A stretch of DNA of 64,000 nucleotides from Phytoseiulus persimilis (lineage: Eukaryota; Arthropoda; Arachnida; Mesostigmata; Phytoseiidae): positions 48,294,745-48,358,744 of the forward strand of contig CM075102.1 in NCBI GenBank assembly GCA_037576195.1, in the 5' to 3' direction. A program made the position numbers and the translations under genes. Positions 12,755 to 24,400 of this stretch are shown here, piece by piece. The first letter of the stretch is position 1, and every line of letters begins with the position of its first letter. The notes under the pieces are model-generated. The model was not told where the DNA came from and did not search any database. It saw nothing but the letters and a program-made list of their open reading frames with translations.

Positions 12755-14899
12755 ATGGCCGAAGATACTACCTTAGAATCTGTCGAAAATTTCCTTCAGT
12801 GCTTTTACTATGTCTTCCTGCCGCTCGTTCTGCTCTCCGGGATCCTGTGTTTCGTGAAGAGCGTTATCCGCTCCACTAAATTCTACGGAGGCACCGAGCG
12901 CCTCGATGGGAAAACAATCGTCATCACCGGTAGGTTCAACATCTCTCGCCGCATTGATGACAGCTCTGTTTAGGAGAAGACTGTATTTGGAATGTTGTAT
13001 CGACCGGGCCCGGTCGCCTTGTTTTACCACGCAGAATCGTTTCCGCCGAGTTTGAGCTGATCGCTGTGAGACGGAACGTCGTTTCTCTATTCTCAGCTGT
13101 TCTTCTAAGAATAACAGACTCGTCGGAATCGAGGTTATGGGAGAAACGGGTCGTGGCTTCCGTGGTCCATTCAGCCGTAGTATAGGGCTTGTACGTGAGG
13201 GTACAACACGTACAACATCAGATTACTCGAGAAACCAGCCTGAGTTGGTCCATGATGCCATGATTACCCCAGAGACCTGCGATTGCGGGTCTCGGGGTCG
13301 CAGAAAACAGGGCTCCCCGTTCGCGTCTCGTTGTCTCCCCTCCCAAGAATTGCTTTTTCACTCAGTTGACCAGGTACGAACCGTAATCTCGAGTCTATTC
13401 CAATCAGGGGGTTCTAATGGCCTCGGACGTGCTTTGGCTGTGGAATTGTGTCGTCGCGGGGCCAGGGTCATCTCGGCGTGCAGAACTCGACTTCGGAGGG
13501 ACTCGACATCGGTTTTCCTTCGCGAAAAAAGCGGGAGCTTTAATCATAGAGTGATGTACATGGATTTGAACAACCTTGAATCTGTGAGGAACTTCGCGCA
13601 GGAACTGTGCGAAAGCGAACAGCGGATCGACTGCCTAATCAACAACGCGGGTAAGCGGCTCAACATTATCTCTGATGCTGCCGTAAACCCCATCCGGAGT
13701 TGGTCTCGGAATTCGGAATGAGAGTTTTATCGGCGCGGGGTCGGATCGAGGCCTTGATGTATGCTTACCTCATGAGTTTTGATTTTTAAAGGTGTAATAT
13801 GCGATCGCGACTTCACCGCTGACGGCATTGACCGCATGATGGGAATCAATTACGTCGGGCACTTTTTGTTAACGAACCTCTTGGCCGATAAAATAATCTC
13901 GACGCCAGACAGCCTCGGACGAGTTATTAATATCACCGGCGGAAGCTTCACTGCAGGCGCGCTTGACGATTTGAGGGATCTCGAGAACAAGAAGAAAAAT
14001 AGTAAGATACTTCGTACGCTCTCGATAACATCTCGTCGGGTCTCTCCGCGACCACTGTTCCATGTCTGTGTTCTCGGATAGACAGCCGAATTGTTTGAAA
14101 ACTTCACGGAATGTTGTCACGAGGAGTACATGCATGGTGCGAATCCTCGAATATGTTACGCAGTGCTCCCTCAACTTTTCCAGGTTATGAGCTGAGAACT
14201 GTTTACCGCTCCTCTAAGCTAGCTCTGTATTTGATGAGTCGAGAATTGGCGCGACGCTACAGCCAGTTCGATATTTGCTCATTGTGTGTGGATCCTGGTC
14301 TCCTGAACACCGACTTTTACGGGAATCTTCCTCCGCCTCAAAACACCGTGATTATGTTCCCGTTTCCGTTCCGCTCGAACAATAATCATATCGGAAATCA
14401 AACGACTGACAGTATCGAACACTTTTCTAGTTCTGGTCGTTCGTGGCGAAGTGCATGTTCCGCACCCCGGAAGAAGGTATGCAGAGTGTGCTTTTTGCAC
14501 TCCTACAGCCGGATCTGAAGAACAGCACCGGAATGGTAAGCACGTTCCGCTCTCCGAAGGTGTCCATGACCTCCTTGTACAGAATGAGTCAAGTGGAATG
14601 AGGAACAGTTTTGATGAATGGACTCGGCCATGGGAATTGTGATTCCGTTGCTGGGCATTCACAACGTTTTCCTCTTACAGGTGGTAAAGGACTGCGAGGT
14701 CTTCACTCCGGCGAACTGTAACTGGACGGATTCGGTGATAGAGGATATCTGGAACTCGACAACCGAACTCATCAGGTCGAAAGGTTCGCGGCAGCGATGC
14801 AAAGGACGTGCTTTTCCCGATGCGAGCTCAGATATTTCTGCGTGGTTTCAAGCTCTCGGGAAGAGAGTTTTGGTACAGATTCGAGGTTGTCTCACCTGA
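12755..14899 (+). CDS. Membrane-anchored short-chain dehydrogenase, retinol dehydrogenase type
   Basis: This is a classical SDR oxidoreductase resembling RDH11/12/13-type enzymes, which use NADP(H) on retinoids or lipid aldehydes at membranes; the substrate is inferred only. Exons: 12755-12929, 13408-13650, 13792-14001, 14184-14347, 14431-14535 and 14681-14899, joining in frame to 371 codons plus a stop. The N-terminus has one hydrophobic segment (YVFLPLVLLSGILCFV, near residues 19-34), then DGKTIVITGG and the cofactor loop TGGSNGLG spanning exons 1 and 2. NNAG closes exon 2, the active-site serine lies in the NITGGS region of exon 3, and the catalytic YRSSK is in exon 4, followed by DPGLLNTDF. 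The start is the ATG after CCAAC. The C-terminus is uncertain: the family usually ends near the ELIRSKG motif (about 14780), where a weak GTTCGC donor exists. The reading frame nevertheless continues 36 codons to a stop. Confidence 0.88.
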
Positions 14900-15158
14900 A
14901 AACGAAAGCTGCTCCACCCACTACCCTTCCTTTGTAGGGGTTGACCTTGAGATCGCTGCTGTCGGCGAAGAGGAAGATTTGGGGAGTCTGCAACTTCACG
15001 ACGTGGAAATCGACCTCGCCCGACTCTCGAAACTCGCCAAAAGATCCCTAACTGATGACGAGGATGAAGAGGGCCCTCAAATACTGCCGAGGCAAGAGTT
15101 TTTACGGAATCGGCATCGTTGCAATGATCTCGCTCTCCCAAGACATCACGGCGGTTAA
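14820..15158 (+). CDS. Possible acidic exon or exons between two genes
   Basis: A frame different from that of the dehydrogenase tail is open here. Its strongest part follows a textbook acceptor (polypyrimidine ending CTTTGTAG at 14937). It encodes an acidic segment with motifs EIAAVGEEEDLG, DVEIDLARLSKLAKRS and DDEDEEGP. The composition resembles the downstream acidic gene and the entry phase is 1, like most exons of that gene. I could not find a convincing donor joining it to either neighbour. It could be an upstream exon of the acidic gene, an alternative dehydrogenase C-terminus, or chance. Confidence 0.35.
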   Translation: MRAQIFLRGFKLSGREFWYRFEVVSPENESCSTHYPSFVGVDLEIAAVGEEEDLGSLQLHDVEIDLARLSKLAKRSLTDDEDEEGPQILPRQEFLRNRHRCNDLALPRHHGG

Positions 15159-15220
15159 ACGTCAAGCATATATCAGATAATGTCAGAACCTGACTGGGAT
15201 CGTTTTTGGACGAGGAATCC

Positions 15221-18074
15221 ATGACGCCAAAGCAACTCATTCAGACCACCTCATCACTCACTTCCTTTGCACACGAATTGCCAATTTACAGGCCCGCCAC
15301 TCCTCCAAGATCAAACAAATTGGTGTATGACGAAGGCGACGAGGTTGTTGACTTTGTCGAGTTCAAGGCAGAGGAACCCCCTGCGGTCGTCAGGACTACG
15401 CCATCAAGACAAGGAAGTCTTGAGAGCAAGGATAAATCACCCAACACTCCTCAAAGAGGCAATCAGGTAGAAGAAGGTGAGCGTTTAATGAAGCTCTGCC
15501 TGCTGTGTCCCACGAGAGAGCGGACACCAAACGAGTGAAATCTCCTGCTTGCTTCCATCCTGCGGGACATCAGGGAGGAAGTCCGGGATCTCCGTCCTGA
15601 CACAAACCGGAGCTGCTCTTTCTCGTGACTGTTCACGAATTGAACATCCAGAAACTCATCTGTGTTCTAGAGAGCTTTTCGATTGTTTTCACGGGCAAGC
15701 ACTTCTCAGTCCGCTTCTCCACCCGCGAAAGACCGAGCCATTCGTAATCAGGGAGACAAGTTGTCTCATCCCGAACAGATTCCACTTTACACCTGAGCTG
15801 AACTCCTAGTATACCTTTTGAAAAGGGTAACCCTCATTTACGCTTTCTCCGGAGCAGACGACGACGGCCCGGTCTCCCGGGAGCAGTCGACCTCGCCAAC
15901 TGTGTCCGTTGAGCCCATGGAAACCCATGGTACGTGGTTCCATCGATTCTTCGAATTCCATAGCGGAGAGCTGGACCCAGTTGGAAGCCTCAACCGGATT
16001 TCAAACATTGCAGAAGAACATATCAGCGAAGCGGACAAGGATATCCACAGTCCGGTTGACGTGAGGCAGGGGGAGTTTGAAGCGCGGTACGAGGCGGGTA
16101 CGTGAGGCAAATGTTATCCCGTCCTCATAGTGGCCTGAGAATAGAGACGGTGGGAGTCACGCTCTGATGAAGGATCGTCGCTCAGTCTATTCGTCATTCA
16201 TTTCTTGTGTCATATTTGCTGTCATTGACCGTTTCGATCCGGCGTCGATGCCTCGACTTTGTCATTTGAAGCAAATTTCCGCAAAATCAGAGGTATATCC
16301 CTGAATGTCCTATCCTTGCCTTCCAGTCGACATCGTTGAAGATCTAGCAGGGGACATCGAGAAAATTCAGGAAATGCTGCAGGGTAGGGAATAGTATACA
16401 CGAATCTCAGGGGCATATTCATCCCCTACATGATTTCGTCAAGAGCAGGTCACCCATCATACAATGACCGGGAAAACTGACGATTCAGCTCGTCCCGTGA
16501 TGGCTATGGGCATATTGTGCATGTGGAATCGCGTCCCGTAGTTGGTTCGCTGATTTTTTTTTCATCCATTCCCTTGCGCCTTGGATTTTTTTTTCCGTTT
16601 TTTTTTCTTTTCATAGAAGCATTGCTACTTAAAATTTTCAGAGGAAGAATCTGCCGACTTGCAAAGAATCGAAGAGATGCTCAGGGGTGCGTACTCGGGA
16701 ACTAGAGTCTCCAGCAATGCTGCTTGTTATTTTAGCCCCTCAATATTTCTCCGAACCCCGCCCCTCCCCATCCGCTTCACTTACTTTTCGCCTTCGTCTC
16801 CCTCTTCCGTCCGACTAATCAACTTTCGACCACTGTAACATGGACCATGGTGCTCGGAAGAAATCAATGGAACTAAGTCTCATTGCAGAAGATGGAACCT
16901 CAGTTGACGAAATACCCCCCTCCGACGAAGATGAAAGTGTGGGAACTGATATTCGAAGGGTCGGCGCAGTGTTACAAGGTTCGTATCGGTCATCGCTCAG
17001 CTTTCAGGATGTAGTCCATTCCGGACGAGGTGCCGAGAGATGACTCAAAAATTCCGCTCGTTCATGGCTATAGAAGGAGCAACAAGTCCTCGGCAGACCT
17101 TGACACCAGACGAGGCACTCGATCCGGACCATGTTTTTTCGGGTCGAGCAAGCGGAGAAGTTCTCCAAGGTAATCACAGGAAGCACGACGAATCATTTGC
17201 GGTGTCAGTTCCACCAATTGATAGACGTAGCTTGAGATCGACTGACGCCGATCGAATCTCAACTCGCCCCACGCTTCTGTGTTCATTGGCATCCGCGTAG
17301 TGTGGTTCGCCACAGGAGGAGGGCTCCTTCTGGGAGGCTCTCCTCGCCCCCATCAGTCCTTAGCAAAGTCCGAACTCCTAGAAGTCTGTCCATTAATGTC
17401 CGCCGCCAATTCTCCTGACCAGAGGTGACCCAATGAACGCATGACATTTTTCTCTTGGTCCCTGAGGTGTCAGTCCTCCTTCCCGTGATCGTCTGATTTT
17501 AGATCGAAATCCCGGGTCGACGGCACAAGGGATTCGTGGCTAGCATGGATCATTTTCCGGTAGCCTGTAAAATCGAGAGAAGCCGGGTGATTCTGACTTG
17601 ACGTGGGCGTATGCTTTTGAGTGAGACCTCACCTCTGACTCTTCCTAGCTGGACTCTTCAAGTAATAAGTTTTCGTTCCCGTTGAATCAAATCAGAGAAT
17701 CGAGACGCATCTTCGTCGCGTTCTTTATCCCGGCCGAATCTCTCAAGCAATCCCGAAGGAAGTTATTCGCCGACAGTTGAAGACTCCGTTAGGCCCTTCG
17801 ATTTTAATCACGAGCAACGGAACAATCAGATGCACAACAGCCTCGAGGATGTGAAGGTTGTAGACGCTACTCGACCGCAGTCGAGATGCTAGTTTTATAA
17901 GTTGATATCGTGTTTTGCTAGGGAATACCAACCCCGGAAACATTGTCAGAACTTTCAACCCTCCCCCGGAGCTGTCACCGTTGTGAACGCTCAGAAGTCT
18001 GTTTTGCCGATGACTGCTGCCGCAGTGATTTTGAGTTCGAGGAAACTGGGAACGACATCGTGTTCCACCAATGA
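15221..18074 (+). CDS. Unrecognised acidic protein made of small symmetric phase-1 exons
   Basis: Nine exons join in frame to about 310 codons: 15221-15476, 15858-15929, 16014-16097, 16327-16383, 16642-16686, 16889-16978, 17074-17169, 17777-17856 and 17922-18074. The ATG at 15221 is a tentative start (MTPKQLIQTTSS...). Six consecutive internal exons of 72, 84, 57, 45, 90 and 96 bases all start and end in phase 1, and each closes in a glycine codon split by the intron. Most encode acidic, low-complexity text. Two carry a related amphipathic motif (DIEKIQEMLQG and DLQRIEEMLRG), and three more end in AVLQG, EVLQG or similar. The last exon is Cys-containing (SCHRCERSEVCFADDCC) and ends DFEFEETGNDIVFHQ then stop. 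I know no family for this. Exon 8's donor could be 17850 or 17856, both in phase 0. Exons upstream may exist at 14.9 kb. Confidence 0.6.
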
Positions 18075-18714
18075 AAGCTCTTCGGCTCGAAGAAGTGTGA
18101 CTCAAGCAACTTTCTTGCTTCCACAGATGAGGAGACTACTTCTCTACCCATCAAAAAAACGAATTAGTCTTTCCTAACAACTGCAAGCTGCCGCTGACTT
18201 ACGTGACGTGACCGTCCTTCCAACCAGACCCCAGAAACCTGTTCCGAGACGTCGAACAGGCGCGGAGGACAAGGTCATCTCTTTAAGCGGGGCGTTGGTT
18301 TTCCGAATTCCGAGAGTTTATCCCCATCATGGAGATCTGGCCTGTGTCAGAAAATAACAATAATTCAAGCGCTCTGCCGTTGCAGAAGAAGTTCTTGAAC
18401 CTACCTGTATGCTCTTCGCAGGATTTTCTATGCTTCAATTGTTCATTCAGGGCGATAGAAACAGTAGGCGATATGTACCATGTGCTACTGACTGAGCTCC
18501 CGATGTTTTGTAAATAAGCTGCCACCCAACGCGAGTGCCCTCTTGCATTTCGGAACACAGCCACGATATTCAGATAAAGATGCTGATTTATAATCACCTC
18601 CAAGTGTTCTAAACTCTCTGTTGCGGAGGCCATCAGCCCCATGGGAAGTATTCATTCATACCGTAAAACAAGTCCAAAGCGGTTCCTTTCCACCCGATGT
18701 TTGTCTCGAGCTCG
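18075..18714. other. Intergenic
   Basis: I see no supported gene. The stretch separates the stop codon of the acidic gene from the 3' end of the LINE remnant. No clear AATAAA is visible close behind the acidic gene. Confidence 0.5.
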
Positions 18715-19390
18715 GATTGATTGATTGATTTCATTTCGATTGTCCATATGCACACATGGTCCCTTTCGTTTCGGGGGTGAAGTGTTTTGCGTTCACAGAT
18801 CATTTTTCTCGGTTCTCCCAGCATCGTAAGATTTCCTTCGTCCTTCTTATGTCCTTCGATGTTGAGTCGGGGTGAAGTCGAATTCGGAACGGGAATTCCT
18901 GTGGGGAATACCTTCGTGCCTCGCATTCCATCACGACGCGTGTGTCGGTTTCAGGTCTCCCGCATATGTTGCAGTTTACGTCGGTGGAAGGATCGCGGTT
19001 ATGTCGTTGGGTTCTGGTGTTGAGCATTCTTGCTCTTGTTAACGCCAGAAGCCGACTGCCCGCGAGTCATCGTACATATCCTGTTGGAGACCTCTTGTCT
19101 CTTTGAATTGTCGATAAATGCACAGTGTGGATTTGGATTCAATGTTCTGTTTCCATGTATAGTCCAGTTTATTCTGCACCCTCATTTTGAGTTCTTTGCG
19201 GAATAGATTCCACATCGCTGTGCGCGGTGTACTTCTGGTCAGCCCGGGGCTCTCCAGGTCGTATTGCAATCTCAATTTCTTGAGTCTCTCTGTTGCTGTG
19301 ACCGTGGTGTTTGTTATCTCGGTGGCCGTGAGGATAAGCTTGGGCCATCTCGTTGGGTCCATAGATCTCATCTTTTTGAAGTACATCGTT
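18715..19390 (-). mobile_element. Degenerate 3' end of a non-LTR retrotransposon (LINE)
   Basis: Read on the minus strand, 19386-19039 and then 19041-18800 encode the end of a LINE ORF2-type protein. A basic helical region is followed by WKQNIESKSTLCIYRQFK, then SRLLALTRARMLNTRTQ. After that comes a terminal zinc-knuckle-like CNICGRPETDTRVVMECE, the usual C-x2-C...H/C ending of these reverse-transcriptase proteins. The two parts lie in different frames, so there is at least one frameshift, and the reverse transcriptase core is missing. The copy ends in an ATCA-type tetranucleotide tail (minus-strand ATCAATCAATCAATC, about 18719-18733), typical of target-primed insertion. The copy is 5' truncated and dead. 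Confidence 0.7.
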
Positions 19391-20730
19391 AAGTTCGTGG
19401 TTTCCCGGCAGTCGAAGGAGTGATGAAATTATATAGGACGCCGCGAATCACGAGTTGACTGATCCACCGGAACACCTCTCTGTAATCTCTGACAATATAT
19501 GGGACTGCGCGCCCTGCCCAGAATCGCCTATTCATGCCGTGCTCAGGTTTGAGCAACTCCACGAAACATATTTTTCACGAAAAAATGGCCAAAGTTAGAG
19601 AAGAAAGGAGTTGTAATGAACATGGGAGTGAACGCAAAGCACACTTTGCACGGTTCTCGATCAAACTTGTAGAGAACAATCATGAATATTTCCCCGATTT
19701 CATGGACGATCGGATTGGCTCTCATTCAGCAAGAAAATGGCCGAAAAGATACTGCGGAAAGCACGAGCCGTCGCTTGTTGCGAAGTCGTTTAGATGAGGT
19801 TTGAAGTGTGATGGAGACAAGTCCATTTGGTGGATCTTCTCCACAAAGTCTCACTTTTTCCGTCGCTCTTGGTCGCATGGGATAATCATGGAAGCAAGTC
19901 ATTGCTATGCCACTCAAGTGTAGGGTTGTTACTTTTCTTGTTGCGGGCTTTGACCCCGCGGGCCAGTTGACCCCAGTAGCTTAATTCGTTTCCAATGTTA
20001 CAAAATCTTATATCTTGACATCTGACTGCCAAAAGCTAAGTTCAATGACGGAGCACTGGGAACAAAATTCTTTGACAGAGGAGAGTTTCTATGAGAACAG
20101 GCGGAAACTTTCATGCGAAGCGCATCACGTAATCCAGCGGGACAGGTTCGGATTGACGCTGCTTTTGAAGGCGGATGAGGTTTCACACACTGGGGCTTTG
20201 ATAAAGAAGGTGGGTCCCTCACTTAGATTCGATCGACTTGGAAACGATGCATGAGGTCACGTATATTGACAGCTAAGGAATCTGGTCGATGCGGGTTCCT
20301 ATCATCGGGAAAATTCGTCGCTTTCGGAATTTCCCCGACCGTCTGTCAGGATTGAAGCTGGGTCCCATGATCGGAGGCTGAGTTTCCTAACGCGACTGCA
20401 AGCGAGTGGAGTTCAGGTTTGAAGAAGGAGACTGAGCCTTTACACTGAGAAGTTTATTGAAAGATCATCATGTCGTCCAAAAAACCTTCCGTATGTGATG
20501 AAAGTGCGGAGAAGCCGTTCTGATTTCCTCTGCACCGTAATCCCGACTATATGAACTCTCAACCCGACAAACTCGATTACATCGAATTCACATGAGGAGC
20601 TATAGGTTGGAGTCAGAGAAACTATCATCGACAGTTGCGCAAACTAATGATTCTGGAAACAGCAACTGTAATAGATAGTCGAACTTGATGCTTCAGGAGA
20701 TAAACAAGTTCCCCGAGATACCCCGATTTT
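19391..20730. other. Intergenic
   Basis: I see no supported gene. A plus-strand frame at 20015-20254 is open for 79 codons but has no domain or convincing splice sites. A TTTATT at 20453-20458 could serve as a minus-strand polyadenylation signal for the small secreted gene, giving a 3' UTR of about 500 bases. Confidence 0.4.
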
Positions 20731-20934
20731 ATGGGCCGCTTCTTGACATTGTTTGCCTTGTGTGTAGAATATGCGTTGCAAGGACACCATTCGATGAATC
20801 AGACTGTTAGAGACAGTTCAATAACAACACGAACGTTTACAACAAATCCAGGTGCGTCCTCCGCAGAGGACATCGCTATGGCACTACCTGAAGCAATGGA
20901 CGAACAGCGATTCTTCGCAGCTCTTGCGAAATAG
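20731..20934 (+). CDS. Weak candidate short ORF with a hydrophobic N-terminus
   Basis: This 67-codon frame starts at an ATG with a hydrophobic stretch (FLTLFALCVEYAL) and continues with a Ser/Thr-rich part ending FFAALAK. It sits just below, and antisense to, the probable 3' UTR of the small secreted gene at 20957-21438. A possible donor (CCAG|GTGCGT at 20851) interrupts it. Without a family or a second exon it may be chance. Confidence 0.2.
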   Translation: MGRFLTLFALCVEYALQGHHSMNQTVRDSSITTRTFTTNPGASSAEDIAMALPEAMDEQRFFAALAK

Positions 20935-20956
20935 ATGGATTCCTCCGCCTGTTTCC

Positions 20957-21438
20957 TCACCACTTGCTTTCTTTCGGCCATTTCGCATCTAGTCCTTCGA
21001 CCAAGTTCACGTATTTATGGTATTCTTTCTCCAGTTTCCAGGCTAGCTTCTCGGCCTCATGACGTGATACATGGCCATGAGATACCCAAACAGATTTGTG
21101 TGGCAGCGAGATGTGTGGCAGGTGCTGAAAAAATATCGTAGTCAAATCGTTACCATTGTCCGCAGCAGAGGCCCCGTGTAATTAGCAAACGATTTCCTCC
21201 GTTAATTTGGCCACACGGAACGGCATGGGTCTTGGATGAATCTGTTCCGTTGGGATATCATTGCGATTGTGATAGTCAACCATACCTTGGGCAACGGAAA
21301 CGGAAGAACAAGCGGTATGACTGGGGCTTTCTTGAGAGCTTTCAGGCCGATCTTGACGATTTTCTTGTGCATATCGCCTTCGCTGAGTCCGACCATCAAG
21401 CCCACAGCCAGAACTGTGATCAGAACTACTCGCCTCAT
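20957..21438 (-). CDS. Small secreted cationic protein, two exons
   Basis: I do not recognise a family. Exon 1 (21438-21286) begins ATGAGGCGA and encodes a strong signal peptide (MRRVVLITVLAVGLMVGLSEG). This is followed by a cationic helix (HKKIVKIGLKALKKAP) and a proline/aliphatic stretch (VIPLVLPFPLPK). It ends at AAG|GTATGG in phase 0. Exon 2 (21124-20957) follows a TTTTTTCAG acceptor, also in phase 0. It encodes a His-rich start (HLPHISLPHKSVWVSHGH) and a charged, helical C-terminus ending KWPKESKW. The product is 106 residues, about 85 after signal removal, with no cysteines after the signal. The Lys/Leu/Ile helix next to the signal resembles linear antimicrobial or venom-like peptides, but that is inference only. 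The phase-0 join and the signal peptide are the main support. Confidence 0.6.
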
Positions 21439-24400
21439 TTGAAGCCTGGGGTCGATGAAGTTCGGTTGATGCTTGAATCTAGACGATGTTCTTTGAAATC
21501 GAAAATTGTCAAGAGCTTCCACCGTACGAACCCAAGTTCGGGAGCTAGTTCAAGTGAGCCCGCAGGGTGCGTTTTGAATGGTTGAAGTCACGATTATTCG
21601 TCAAAATAGTGTCACGCTCGAACTATGTCTTCGCCGACGCCAGATAAGGGACGCACAGAACCGCCACCGGGATATGGGACACCTATCACACACTAGTAAG
21701 TTCCACGTAACGTTTCCAGTTCCTGTCCTGAGTGCCAAAAGCTGTCCCGGGAACGAAGCTATTCCTTAGATAGAGAGAAAGCGGGCGGAGGAGGATCGCC
21801 TTGATCCCTTGCCGAGAGCTGTGAAGCCGGGGGGCTGTCCACTTCTCCGCGCAGCAATTGAGCAACAGCGCAGGCTAAGCGAACAAGCAACCGACAGACA
21901 TATTGATAGATATATCTATGGATTCACTCATGGACAGACAAGTCAGCAAGCCGATCAAAGAATTGCGATGAAATTGATGCACCTTTCCACAACCATTGCT
22001 TGTCTGTCAGTTGAATCAAGCCCTCGGACCAACGGAGGGAGAATTAGACATTTCGATTCCGTCATTTGCTATCGGAGCGCTTGAATCGGAACCGTCGTTG
22101 GAACAGCTCAAAGTTCCCATCAATCACAGATACCGTGTCACGAATTCGGTTGAAGTTTGAGGGAGTTTTTCCTCGACGTCAGCCAACGATTTTAGGGAGG
22201 ACTCGTGAAGGAGCATCTTCGGCATTGTTTCCCCTGGAAATGACGTAGAGACCCTCAGGGTATGGTTCTCGAATCCGCGTTCCGCTTCGAAGACGAAAAG
22301 CGAAACTCCTATCCATACTTCGCTTGTAGCGCGACCGTTTTCGACAGTAGCGTTTCCGACGGGATTCTCACACGCTGGTCACATTGGTGACTGCTCGAAA
22401 GCGACCTCCTTCTTTCTCTTCTGCACCTCTTTGTGTGGCGGGGTATGTCTTAATTTCTCATTCGTTCTTCGTCACGACTCACGGTTGTTCTCATTTTATC
22501 ATTGGAAACTCTCATTAGCATCAATATTTCACACCAGCCTGGATCCGATTTTGCTGACTGGCGCGCTGGATAGGAAGATGCGAGAACAGCATGGCTGCGT
22601 TCTTCGAATTTTTCTGCGGAAGGTAGGGAAAGTCGATTCGGTGTCGAGAATTCAGTGTCAGATTCAGACTTGGTTCCGGGAGGGAGCCTTTGATGTTTTA
22701 CCGACGGAAGCCCACCAGCGGTGAATTCTCCTCACGTTCCTCAGTGATGCCCCGTTCTTGGAGCCTAAAAACAGAGCAGGAGTGCACACTTCGCATTCAT
22801 CCTCCGACTGGGGTTGCTGACGGATATTGGCGCGAAATATGTGATTCCACCGCTCCTTCGCGACGAGAAGAATCACCCTCCTCGATATGGTAATGTCCAC
22901 AGTTGTTGCTGGAGATTCAGTATTCGGTGAAGCAACGTAGGTGGTCACCGTCAGGAGTGCTCACTAGGGGATCCCAGAAAAATTGTAATCACATCGAGTT
23001 TGCGAAGACTTCACGAGCTCCGAACTCAGGATTCTCTCCCTAGAAAGAGCAGCAGAGATGCCGTCTTCCTGTCAGCATGACTGGACGTGAGCAGTGAGGC
23101 GAGCGATGGGCCAAACACAACGCGACACCCACAGATATGTGCCATCACAGGCAGCATCATCTACGAATCAACGTTATCACGTTACGCTGCTTGACGTTTA
23201 CCGTTGCAGTAATCATCGAAGTTCGACTCCTAAGCGGATCGATTGGACAAGCATGAAGTGGGCTTGACACAAAGACTTTAATTTTTTGATGCTAAAGGTC
23301 AATCATCTTTGTGGAGCTGCGGGTCTGCGTCAGGAAGCTGCGGCGAATCGATTGGAGACGACCATCCGCTCGTGTGTAACTCCTCTGGACTACATTCGTT
23401 TCTTGCAACATTTGAGACATCCGATGGTTAGCCGAGCTGAGAACCAGTGGAAGGCTCAGCGCTCATAACTTTCGTTCCTCGCTGCAGAACGTAAACCCTC
23501 ACCCTCGCCCTCAGACGATGCTGAACATGCTCAAGAGAGAATTCGAGCGAATTTTTCGAAATCGTTCGATTGATAAGTCAGCGCGCTCTTTCGGGGCCGA
23601 CCCATCTATCGAAACTGCCGAGAGTTTCTGCCTGCCACTTCGCTGGTTCCGGTTGACTGAGGGCTATCTGATTGTTATTCATTGTTGTGGGTTATCAGCT
23701 GTTCGAGGAGCGGATACATGCATGCCCGTGGGATGAGGAACATTTCATTCATCCATTCCATCTGTAGCCAAATCTGTTCGCTATGAGTCCGTCAGATCCG
23801 GCAAAATCCACTCGTTCCAAGGAAACCTCAGCGAAATTCCTTCGCGGGCAGAACAGAGAACAGCATCTGGTGGTTGCACTGAAAATCCGCTGCGTAGTTA
23901 CTCAGCTGCATTCGACTCCAGACGGTTTCCTTTTGTATTCCTTGGAACAAAATCACGAATGAACATCAGGAAACGTATTCGAGGCTCCTTTGGATGCAGT
24001 GAGATGTAAGGATCACATATCGATCGAGAGGGAGACATGAACAATGTCTCAATCCGATGATGCCCAATGATGAAATTGAAACAGGGCGCATATCGTTCGT
24101 GAATTTTGAACTCGTATCATCGAATTTGGTTGCATCAGTGATGTTAGGAAGCACTAAAATCGGGCGAATCCAAGACGTTGGAAGAAGAACGATGACATCC
24201 CTTGTCAGTTCGTCGATCAGATGGAAGACTTGGAAAGCTCTCCACTTGAAATGCGTCGTGAGGTTCGGCCGATGCAGGAACAATGGGAAAGCCCAGATTC
24301 GAAACGTCGGGAAGTCAGAAAATAATCGAACCGATTTCCGACAACATCATTTTGGGTTTTTTTTTTTCTCGAAAATTCTTCACTCCTTTCTTATCTCCAC

